DNA from: Aequoribacter sp049615385
Lineage (GTDB): Bacteria; Pseudomonadota; Gammaproteobacteria; Pseudomonadales; Halieaceae
Assembly: GCF_049615385.1 (NCBI RefSeq)
Contig: NZ_JBMZFL010000011.1
DNA: 64,000 nt
Reading direction: 5' to 3' (one strand)
Part shown: positions 17,288 through 25,193 of the stretch, one piece after another
How positions within the stretch are numbered: the first letter of the stretch is position 1
Layout: each line of letters begins with the position of its first letter
The notes under the pieces: model-generated
Databases searched by the model: none
Seen by the model: the letters and a program-made list of their open reading frames with translations, nothing else
What the model was told of the DNA's origin: nothing
Translations under genes and position numbers: made by a program

Positions 17288-19228
17288 TTAATGGACGTTC
17301 TGACCGGCTTTCAGTCTTGTTAATTCGGACAAATAACGTTCTATCCAGATAGTTTGGATATCGCTGGGCGCATCTAATTCTTGTTTACTCAGGCGCTCTA
17401 CATGGGCTTTTACACCCCAGGCAACCCCTTGACTGGGCGCATCGTGCGCTGGGTCATCTCCTAGCATGCCACGTAAGTTCTCTGGGATGACTGGGCGACT
17501 TTGGTCATCAAGCTCAACCGGTCCAGTAAAAAAAATCTCACCCTTTATTTCCAGCGCGAGCTGATCTTGACCATTGTCACAATCGTTGTCGCCGACTGTG
17601 AGCGCGCTACTGATATTAATTAAGCCCGAACCCTGTTTAAGAGGTGAGTACGCAAGCGTACCATCTGGCAAAAGGGCGGGGTGTGCAGAGCTCATCAAAC
17701 GACATTTGACTTGATCGGGCGTTAGCTCAGGCTCTAACTGCAGTAGCAGTGCGATGGCGCCCGATACAACCGCAGCCGCCTGAGACGTGCCTGTCATGGC
17801 AATGCGATCATGGCTCTTCATGAAATCGGGGTGGTCTGTTGTTAGAGTGGAACCGGGGCGTGTTAGCCCCTCGATATGCCCGCCTGGCGATACGATGTCC
17901 GGTTTAACGTGCCCCAGCGGTGAGGGGCCTTGTGACGAAAATAAAGGTACAAAATCATCACTTTGATCTGTTGGCGTCCAACTGTCGGTCACGGCGCCGA
18001 CACTAATGATGTAAGGGATATTTGCAGGTGCACCAACGCTCATAGGATCTGGCCCTGAATTGCCCACTGAAGCCACGGCCACAATGCCCTGTTGCCAAAG
18101 TCTGATAATTGCCTGGTTGACGGGGTCTAGCCAATACGGCCATCGCGGCCGTGATGCGAAGGATAAATTCAGTATGCGAATATTCAATCGTTCGCGGTTA
18201 TCTGCGACCCATTGCAGTGCTCGCAAGAGGTGTAGAAGCCTTGCTTGCCCGTTGACGTCAAACGCCTTTATGGGGATGAGATGAGCGTCGGGGGCTACTC
18301 CTTGATAGGCCCCGGGCCTGTCGGGTCCGACTGTTGCCGAGTTAATGGCAATGCTTGCCATGTGAGTGCCATGACCGCTGTCATCGAACAAGTTATCGAC
18401 TTCGGTCGCAATTGTTGCGTCATAACGAGCCAAAACTCGTTGTTTGCCCTTGCTGTCGAATTGGAGGCTAGGGTGGTTCCAAAGTCCTGAATCTAGAATC
18501 GCGATCGAGACACCCTGGCCCAGGACGCCAAGCTGATGCAGGTCGCTGGCGCCGATCAAGCTATTAAAATGCGTATCATCGTTGTTAATCTCGTAGGCCT
18601 TTGCCAGCGTCGTCGAGCAGTTGTTGTCGAATTTGAGTGTAGCCTGAACTTCACTTTGATGAGGAAGTGAGTAAGAGAAATGCAATTCTAGTTGATGCGC
18701 GGATTTTATCAGCTCACGCGATACGCTCAACTGTGCACTGACGTGTGTGCCGTCTGAGATGGGCGAAATGCTCGGTAGCGGTTTCCCGTCCAGAAAAATC
18801 TCCAGTTCGGAGCCCCAATGAGCAGGCCACTTCAAATTTAACTCTTCTAGTGTAGCGCTAGCTCTACCTTTTTGCAGAATGGGCCATGTAAGGCGTGAGC
18901 CCTGAATCGACGTAAATATTGAACCCACGTAGGAACATGAATGACTAGGGTCTGTGTCATCATCGGATGAATCGAGAGTATCTATGTGGTCGACGATGCG
19001 CGCTACTCTAGGATCCTGCTCTAACGCTTGGCGCTGATTTACGGTTAAGGTCGTGGTGATCGCGTTTATGAGCGAGAATTCTTCTTGTATCGACACGCTC
19101 TGAGACTGCAGTGTCTCTTGCAGAGCTCTGTAATCATAGCCTTGAACCAAGTAAATGGATTCGCCCATTGCTGGGCTTACGATGGCCCAGCTCGCAAATA
19201 CGGTGGTTAAAAAGCGCGGTGCCTTCAA
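17288..19228 (-). CDS. Secreted subtilisin-like serine protease (S8 family)
   Basis: A 646-residue S8 protease. An N-terminal signal peptide (FLTTVFASWAIVSPAMG) is followed by an inhibitor-like propeptide, a beta-rich insert (about 100-210) and the catalytic domain with Asp in AILDSGLWNH (about 242), His in SGHGTHMASI (about 283) and Ser in MTGTSQAAAVVSG (about 481). The Ser motif is GTSQA rather than the usual GTSMA. A C-terminal tail of about 130 residues follows. The TTG start overlaps the stop of the REC-GGDEF-EAL gene (TTGA), so synthesis is coupled to that regulator. The next gene on the strand encodes the repeat protein, a possible substrate. Targets cannot be read from sequence. Confidence 0.92.
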   Translation of the reverse strand: MKAPRFLTTVFASWAIVSPAMGESIYLVQGYDYRALQETLQSQSVSIQEEFSLINAITTTLTVNQRQALEQDPRVARIVDHIDTLDSSDDDTDPSHSCSYVGSIFTSIQGSRLTWPILQKGRASATLEELNLKWPAHWGSELEIFLDGKPLPSISPISDGTHVSAQLSVSRELIKSAHQLELHFSYSLPHQSEVQATLKFDNNCSTTLAKAYEINNDDTHFNSLIGASDLHQLGVLGQGVSIAILDSGLWNHPSLQFDSKGKQRVLARYDATIATEVDNLFDDSGHGTHMASIAINSATVGPDRPGAYQGVAPDAHLIPIKAFDVNGQARLLHLLRALQWVADNRERLNIRILNLSFASRPRWPYWLDPVNQAIIRLWQQGIVAVASVGNSGPDPMSVGAPANIPYIISVGAVTDSWTPTDQSDDFVPLFSSQGPSPLGHVKPDIVSPGGHIEGLTRPGSTLTTDHPDFMKSHDRIAMTGTSQAAAVVSGAIALLLQLEPELTPDQVKCRLMSSAHPALLPDGTLAYSPLKQGSGLINISSALTVGDNDCDNGQDQLALEIKGEIFFTGPVELDDQSRPVIPENLRGMLGDDPAHDAPSQGVAWGVKAHVERLSKQELDAPSDIQTIWIERYLSELTRLKAGQNVH

Positions 19229-21009
19229 ATCTCGAAAGGTTTAGTTAACAAGCCAATGATATTTTTGGCAGGCACCGGTCTGGAGAGATAAAATCCCTGC
19301 AGGGTATCGCAGCCACTTGCCACCAAATAGTCCATTTGTTCCTTGGTTTCTACGCCTTCAGCAACTAGCCCCAAGTTTAGAGCTTTGGCTAGAGAGGTGA
19401 TGGCGTCGACAATGGCATTGCCATTCTCGGTACCGATTCCCATGACAAAACTACGGTCGATCTTTAATACATTAATCGGAAATTGCCGCAAATAGCTCAG
19501 CGAGGAATATCCGGTACCAAAATCGTCGACCGCAAGCGTGACACCTAGGTCACAGAGCTCTGATAGCTTCTTAATGTTCGCCTGAGCGTCTGTCATGATG
19601 GCGCTCTCGGTTAACTCGAGTTGTACTCGATGTTTGTTGAAGTCGACTTCATCGAAGAGGTCAGTCACGTGGCTCGCCAGATCGTCATGATTAAATTCAA
19701 GAGCCGAGATGTTGATACTGATCTTAAAGTTAGAAAACCCAGCTTGTTCCCAGATTTTGCAGTCTTTGATGGCTTCTTTCATTACCCACGCGGTGAGATC
19801 AATGATCTGTCCCGTTTGCTCGGCGACGGGGATAAACTCGCCGGGGGAGATCATGCCGCGCTCGGGATGGTTCCATCGGACCAAGGCCTCTAATCCAGCC
19901 AGGGCGCCATCGGATGAATTCACCAAGGGTTGATAGTGTAGCTCTAGTTGATTATCGACTAAGGCTTCGCGAAGCTCTTCTTCCATTTTTAATAGCTCTA
20001 CTGCCGAGCTATTCATATCGTCCTTGTAAAAGCGATAGCAACTTCGCCCCATCGATTTGGCCGCATACATGGCGGTATCAGCGTTACGTACCAAGGTGTC
20101 TGGGTCGGTACCATCTTTTGGGAATAAGGCGATACCGATACTGGGTGTTACGACCGGGTTGTGCGATTGCAGTTCAACAGGTTGAGATAAGCTGTGTAGT
20201 ATTCGTTTTGCGATATCGGTGACTTTTTCGTCGTCTTCGACGTTTGGAATGACAACCGTGAACTCGTCGCCGCCCAACCGCGCGATAATAATGCTTTCTT
20301 CTACACCAAGGTATTGATAGTCGCCAACATCACTCAAGATATTAATGTCACCGTAGTCGCTCAATTGGTCGGTTAAGCGCTTGGCAATTTCAACCAGCAA
20401 TCTATCCCCGCGGGCATGTCCAATAGAGTCATTGATGCGCTTGAAATGGTCCAAATCAATAAACATTACGGCGACATGCGCATCTTTATTGTGGTGTGTG
20501 AGGACCAGTCGGTCGAGTTCTTCGGTGAAACTGCGTCGATTGGGGAGCGATGTTAAGGGGTCGTAATAAGCGAGATAGCGCAGGCGGTCCTCTTGACGCT
20601 TAAGTGCTTGCACATGCTGCGACGACCGAAGCATGAACTTAACGTCCCGTCCTAGCAATGACCAATTCAGCGGTTTGGTTTTATATTGCGTGGCGCCCGC
20701 TCTAAATCCGCGATCGATGCTTTCCTCATCATCGGCGCCCGTAACCAGCAGGATAGGTACATCGCGACCTTGCGGCATACGCCGAATGCGCTCGCAGACT
20801 TCTAAGCCCGACATACCCGGCATTTGAACATCCATGAAGACTAAGTCGGGTGATTCACGGACAAACAGATCGATGGCGGCGGGGCCGTTTTCGGCTTCCA
20901 GAACAATCATGCCTTCGGCTTCAAGACACTGTCTTGTCAGCATTCGGGTCATGGCATCATCGTCGGTGACGAGGATGGTCGGATTTTCACGGCTGTCTGT
21001 TTCGGACAT
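19225..21009 (-). CDS. Response regulator with GGDEF and EAL domains
   Basis: A 594-residue cytoplasmic protein joining a receiver (TILVTDDDAMTR; acceptor Asp in FMDVQMPGMSG, about residue 58), a diguanylate cyclase domain with intact ARLGGDEFTVV (about 246) and a phosphodiesterase domain with intact EALVRW, the Asn of SINISALEF, LTESAIMTD, DDFGTGYSSL and AEGVETKEQ. Both c-di-GMP synthesis and breakdown are therefore possible. About 20 extra residues stand before the GGDEF motif, and the RxxD inhibitory site usually five residues upstream is absent. It is first in a coupled pair with the S8 protease. A phosphate donor is not adjacent in the same transcript, but a hybrid kinase with an Hpt domain lies 2.7 kb downstream. 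Confidence 0.95.
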   Translation of the reverse strand: MSETDSRENPTILVTDDDAMTRMLTRQCLEAEGMIVLEAENGPAAIDLFVRESPDLVFMDVQMPGMSGLEVCERIRRMPQGRDVPILLVTGADDEESIDRGFRAGATQYKTKPLNWSLLGRDVKFMLRSSQHVQALKRQEDRLRYLAYYDPLTSLPNRRSFTEELDRLVLTHHNKDAHVAVMFIDLDHFKRINDSIGHARGDRLLVEIAKRLTDQLSDYGDINILSDVGDYQYLGVEESIIIARLGGDEFTVVIPNVEDDEKVTDIAKRILHSLSQPVELQSHNPVVTPSIGIALFPKDGTDPDTLVRNADTAMYAAKSMGRSCYRFYKDDMNSSAVELLKMEEELREALVDNQLELHYQPLVNSSDGALAGLEALVRWNHPERGMISPGEFIPVAEQTGQIIDLTAWVMKEAIKDCKIWEQAGFSNFKISINISALEFNHDDLASHVTDLFDEVDFNKHRVQLELTESAIMTDAQANIKKLSELCDLGVTLAVDDFGTGYSSLSYLRQFPINVLKIDRSFVMGIGTENGNAIVDAITSLAKALNLGLVAEGVETKEQMDYLVASGCDTLQGFYLSRPVPAKNIIGLLTKPFEI

Positions 21010-21172
21010 TGCTGTACGCCACTCTCATTACATTTCAGTAAGGTTATCATTTACCGTGAACCAAACCTAGTAGCTGTTAACGCAGCGTGCAACTTGGTGT
21101 GAGGAAGGGCAGTAATCTTTCTGTCAAGATGTGGTAACATTCGCGCCCATTGAGTGACTGGTGGTGGTAATT

Positions 21173-22222
21173 ATGAGCTTAGCATCTGACAACTTAGATC
21201 GAATTCGTCAGCAAGTTTCGGATCATCTGGACAAAGCCGAGCAGGTTCAGCGCAGTAAGCAGCAGACGCAAGCGCTGATGGAGTCGATTGCGCAAAAGCT
21301 CGAGCAAGAAGATGCTGTGCTTGTCGCTCACTACTACACGGCACCAGAAGTTCAGGCTCTGGCCGAGCAGACTGGAGGCTTTGTTTCTGATTCGCTAGAG
21401 ATGGCGCGTTTTGGTCGCGATCACCCCGCAAAAACATTAATCGTAGCGGGCGTTAAGTTCATGGGAGAGACGGCAAAGATCTTAACGCCCAACAAGCGCG
21501 TCCTGATGCCTACGCTTGAGGCCACTTGTTCGCTGGACATAGGCTGCCCGATCGATCAATTTGATGCCTTTTGCAATCAGCACCCAGACCGTACAGTTGT
21601 GGTCTACGCTAACACCTCCGCGGCGGTGAAAGCCCGAGCGGATTGGGTGGTTACCTCTAGCATCGCTCTGCAGGTTGCGGAACACCTGAACCAAAAAGGC
21701 GAAAAAATCTTGTGGGCGCCCGATCGTCATTTGGGCGCCTATGTCAAAAAAGCCAGTGGCGCGGACATTATAGCGTGGGATGGCGCATGTATCGTGCACG
21801 AAGAATTCAAGGCTCGCGGTATTCTTGATCTAAAAAGAGCCCATCCTGATGCCGAAGTTCTTGCGCACCCAGAGTCGCCCGATGCGGTCCTCGAAATTGC
21901 TGACCAAATAGGGTCGACAACGCAAATCATTCAAGCCGCTGTGAGTTCCAAAGCCTCTAAATTTATTGTCGCTACAGACCAAGGCATTTTTTATAAGTTG
22001 CAACAAGCTGCGCCCGGCAAGACCTTCATGATTGCGCCCACAGCAGGTAATGGTGCGACTTGTCGCAGCTGTGCAAACTGCCCCTGGATGGCGATGAATG
22101 AGCTAGAAGCCTTAGATCGGGTGTTTGAGGTGGGTGGTAACGAGATTTTCGTTGAGCCTGCTTTGGCTGAGCGCGCGATGCTGCCACTGGAGCGGATGCT
22201 AAGTTTTAAAGCAACGCTCTAG
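21173..22222 (+). CDS. nadA: Quinolinate synthase NadA
   Basis: NadA condenses iminoaspartate with dihydroxyacetone phosphate to quinolinate in de novo NAD synthesis, using a [4Fe-4S] cluster. Expected Cys residues are present in LEATCSLDIGCP and in the C-terminal GATCRSCANCPWMAMNELE, together with HPESPDAVL. I take ATG 21173 as start (about 349 residues); a GTG at 21161 would add four residues. The gene ends one base before the convergent M48 protease gene, with no terminator between them. nadB and nadC are not in the window. Confidence 0.96.
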   Translation: MSLASDNLDRIRQQVSDHLDKAEQVQRSKQQTQALMESIAQKLEQEDAVLVAHYYTAPEVQALAEQTGGFVSDSLEMARFGRDHPAKTLIVAGVKFMGETAKILTPNKRVLMPTLEATCSLDIGCPIDQFDAFCNQHPDRTVVVYANTSAAVKARADWVVTSSIALQVAEHLNQKGEKILWAPDRHLGAYVKKASGADIIAWDGACIVHEEFKARGILDLKRAHPDAEVLAHPESPDAVLEIADQIGSTTQIIQAAVSSKASKFIVATDQGIFYKLQQAAPGKTFMIAPTAGNGATCRSCANCPWMAMNELEALDRVFEVGGNEIFVEPALAERAMLPLERMLSFKATL

Positions 22223-23698
22223 TTACAGTTCTTCAAGTCTATCCCGAAAGGCGTAGACGGCTTTCAATCGCTCTTCTATTTTTGACGATTCGACGAAGTC
22301 GTTGCGCGCTAACTGCAGGGCGTAGCGGAATTGTTTTTCAGATTCGTCGGCAATGCCATGTAATAAAAAATATTCGCCCCGCGCTTGATGTAGTCCTTGA
22401 ATGTTGCCCGATAAACCCTGAATTTCAGCGAGCCAGTACCACAGTAGGGGATCGTTTTTGACGTCGCGCGCGAGAGGTTCAAGCACGGCCTCTGCGATAT
22501 GCGCTTGTTGATTGGTCATTAGCGCGCGAGCGTACGCCAGTGTGAGCGCTTTGTTGCCCGGATTAAGTTTGGTTGCCTTTTCCAAAGAGCCCAACACCCA
22601 GCTGGTGTCGCGTTGGTGTACCGCAATATCCACTAGGCTCATTAAGTAAGTCTGAGAGGAGGGGCGGTTCTGCAACAGTGACTCCATAATAGTTCGCGCC
22701 TCGTCAAAGCGGCCGGCGGCGCTTAAAGCTAACGCTAATCCATACTCGTGCGCTTCAGGAAAAATCTGTTCGCTGGCTTCTTGCGATTTAAATTGCGCCA
22801 CGGCCGTCTCGGGCGACTCGGCAAGATCAACCTGAACCTTCGCTTTCATCAAATGAAAATCGAGGCTCGGTTTGCTTTGTCGCGGGGGATATTGCAGCAA
22901 ACGATTTTTGGTGTCTGAGATACGTGATTCTGAGAGAGGGTGGGTACGCAAGAATTCTGGTATGCGATTACTGCTAGCGTAGCGAGCGGCACGCAACATT
23001 TGCTCAAACATGGCGGGAGTGGCCGCGGGATTACGTCCTGACAGCGCAAGCGTTTGCATGCCGATGCGGTCAGCTTCCTGCTCGTTCCCTCGGCTGTAGC
23101 GCAGCGCAGCGTCTTGAGTTGCTGCTTGAGTGGCAGTAAGAGCGGCTAATCCCATGTCCGAGCCCGTCGTTGCAATTAGCACGAGACCTGCGAGCAAACC
23201 TGCCAATGCCAGCGGTTGCTGCGTTTTAGCAAACTCGACTCTGCGCGAGAAATGTCGTTGACTTAAATGCGCAATTTCGTGCGCTATGACGGACGCAAAT
23301 TGGTCCTCTGTTTGTGCGAACTGAAACAAGCCCGTATGTATTCCGATGACGCCGCCGGGCACTGCGAAGGCATTCATCGTTGGGTTGTTGACAATAACCA
23401 CCTCAATCCGTCGGTCTTGCAGCTCGCTGAATTCAACGAGCTCATAGACCAGGTTCTCGACATAACGCTGCATGATGGGGTCTTCGTATACGTTGACCTG
23501 GCTGCGAAACATCTTTAACCATGTGCGGCCAAGTTGATGCTCGTACTCAGCAGAGAACACAGTACCGGCGCTGGATCCCAAGTCTGGAATTTTGAGCTCA
23601 TTGTTGCCAACAGCACTAATCGCCACGGCAAAGCTGAGCGCAACGGTCAAAAATCCTTTGCTGATTAGTTGCTTTGCGGTGGCCAATCTGGTTGTCAA
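22223..23698 (-). CDS. bepA: BepA/YfgC-like periplasmic M48 metalloprotease with TPR repeats
   Basis: In E. coli BepA helps outer-membrane protein and LptD assembly and degrades stalled forms. This protein has a signal segment (GFLTVALSFAVAISAVG), the zinc motif HEIAH in a VIAHEIAHLSQRHFS context (about residue 138), the third ligand Glu in GNEQEADRIGM (about 205) and a C-terminal TPR-like helical region of about 200 residues. I chose the TTG at 23698 because GAGGTAAG lies just upstream; the frame stays open to a TTG at 23740, which lacks a ribosome site. Length about 491 residues, close to E. coli BepA (487). Confidence 0.9.
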   Translation of the reverse strand: MTTRLATAKQLISKGFLTVALSFAVAISAVGNNELKIPDLGSSAGTVFSAEYEHQLGRTWLKMFRSQVNVYEDPIMQRYVENLVYELVEFSELQDRRIEVVIVNNPTMNAFAVPGGVIGIHTGLFQFAQTEDQFASVIAHEIAHLSQRHFSRRVEFAKTQQPLALAGLLAGLVLIATTGSDMGLAALTATQAATQDAALRYSRGNEQEADRIGMQTLALSGRNPAATPAMFEQMLRAARYASSNRIPEFLRTHPLSESRISDTKNRLLQYPPRQSKPSLDFHLMKAKVQVDLAESPETAVAQFKSQEASEQIFPEAHEYGLALALSAAGRFDEARTIMESLLQNRPSSQTYLMSLVDIAVHQRDTSWVLGSLEKATKLNPGNKALTLAYARALMTNQQAHIAEAVLEPLARDVKNDPLLWYWLAEIQGLSGNIQGLHQARGEYFLLHGIADESEKQFRYALQLARNDFVESSKIEERLKAVYAFRDRLEEL

Positions 23699-23859
23699 AG
23701 ACTTACCTCGGTGTGTGAATTCTTGCTGCAAGTATAGCAACTTGCGGTTGGTGTACTGTTGATTGAGACCAAACGAGTGTCACAAAAGTTCACCTGATAT
23801 TCAAACTTACGCGTACATTGTATACTTTGTGGTGAAATGTGGGCATTTAAGAGTGAGTT

Positions 23860-24093
23860 ATGTCAGAAAGCGTAGTCGATGCTAGAGGCATGCGATGCCC
23901 TATGCCTTTGCTCATGGCGAAGCGCGCCTTGATGACTGCTCAGACAGGGGAACGTGTGCGAGTCTTTGCATCGGACCCCGGTTCTTGGCGAGATTTTCAT
24001 GCCTACGCGAAATTAGCGGAAGAACAATTGACGGCAGAGCAATTAGGCGAGCAAGAGTTCGTGTATGAGTTCACCAAAAAACATTCCTTCTAG
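23860..24093 (+). CDS. TusA/SirA family sulfurtransferase-like protein
   Basis: A 77-residue protein of the TusA fold. The family motif CPMPLL carries the active Cys at residue 13 (DARGMRCPMPLL), as in sulfur-relay proteins that pass persulfide sulfur to tRNA thiolation or molybdopterin synthesis. The ribosome site AAGAGTGAG precedes ATG 23860. It lies 8 bp before the permease gene, and this pairing with a PerM-type permease and an M16/M48 protease suggests an envelope-linked role, but true TusA function cannot be separated from paralogues by sequence alone. Confidence 0.85.
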   Translation: MSESVVDARGMRCPMPLLMAKRALMTAQTGERVRVFASDPGSWRDFHAYAKLAEEQLTAEQLGEQEFVYEFTKKHSF

Positions 24094-24101
24094 GGCCCTG
24101 T

Positions 24102-25193
24102 ATGCTGACGATTTTTAGAAAATGGTACGATCGGTACCTGTTTGAGGAAGAATCAGTATTGTTGCTGGTTCTGATCAGCGTGACCTTATTTTTGATGATG
24201 GTTTTGGGTGCAGTGATGGCACCAATCGTTGCCGCGCTGATTTTAGCCTACTTGGTGCAGGGTGTGTCTACACGAATGCAAAGTGTAGGTTTGCCAAAGT
24301 GGATGGGTTTCATAGCGGCCTACGGGCTATTTTTGACGGTGTTCTTTGGGTCGATTTTGGGATTGTTCCCCTTAGTGTGGCGTCAGCTCGCCACGCTGGC
24401 TTCTGAGTTTCCGCGAATGGTTAAGGAAGTTCAGACGGCTTTGAGTGTGTTGCCTGACAGGTACCCCCAGTTCATTTCTGAACAGCAGATTGTCGATTTG
24501 GTAGCCTCGGTTCAACGCGAACTAGCGCCTGCGGGCCAAAAGCTGTTGGAGTTGTCGTTGAACTCAATCCCCGGCCTCTTTGGCGTCATGATTTACCTGA
24601 TCCTTATTCCGCTGTTGGTTTTTTTCTTCTTGAAAGATAAGGATGTGATTACCGGCTGGCTGTCTAGCCAGTTGCCCAAAGAGCGCCCGCTACTGCGTCG
24701 AATTTGGGCTGAGATGGACCTGCAGATTGCCAATTACGCCAGGGGTAAAGCTATCGAAGTTCTGATCGTGGGCTCGGTCAGCTACATTGCGTTATTAACA
24801 CTGGGTTTAAATTATGCCGCGCTGCTCGGTTTGCTGGTTGGGTTGTCGGTTATTATTCCTTATGTTGGAGCAACCCTTGTGACTATCCCGGTGGTGCTGG
24901 TTGCGTTCTTCCAGTGGGGTATTGGTAATGAGTTTTACACTGTGCTTGCAGTCTACTTAGTCATCCAAATCCTCGACGGCAATGTGCTTGTCCCCTTGCT
25001 TTTTTCAGAGGCAGTTAACTTGCACCCCGTCGCAATCATTCTGGCTGTGTTGTTTTTTGGCGGCGTCTGGGGCTTGTGGGGTGCGTTTTTTGCCATACCA
25101 CTGGCTACTCTTATCAAAGCCATTATGAACGCATGGCCTGTTCCTGAAGCTTACGAATCCATCACCTCAGACTCGACAGGAGACACACTATGA
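24102..25193 (+). CDS. AI-2E/PerM family permease
   Basis: A 363-residue multi-pass inner membrane protein of the AI-2E transporter (PerM, YdiK) family. Hydrophobic helices are seen at about 19-60, 65-95, 155-180, 215-255, 260-300 and 305-340, with a soluble segment between about 95 and 150. Typical sequences include VFFFLKDKD and PYVGATLVTIPVVL. Despite the family name most members have no proven AI-2 transport role. It overlaps the downstream M16 lipoprotein gene by four bases (ATGA) and follows the TusA-like gene closely, so the three form one operon. Confidence 0.88.
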   Translation: MLTIFRKWYDRYLFEEESVLLLVLISVTLFLMMVLGAVMAPIVAALILAYLVQGVSTRMQSVGLPKWMGFIAAYGLFLTVFFGSILGLFPLVWRQLATLASEFPRMVKEVQTALSVLPDRYPQFISEQQIVDLVASVQRELAPAGQKLLELSLNSIPGLFGVMIYLILIPLLVFFFLKDKDVITGWLSSQLPKERPLLRRIWAEMDLQIANYARGKAIEVLIVGSVSYIALLTLGLNYAALLGLLVGLSVIIPYVGATLVTIPVVLVAFFQWGIGNEFYTVLAVYLVIQILDGNVLVPLLFSEAVNLHPVAIILAVLFFGGVWGLWGAFFAIPLATLIKAIMNAWPVPEAYESITSDSTGDTL

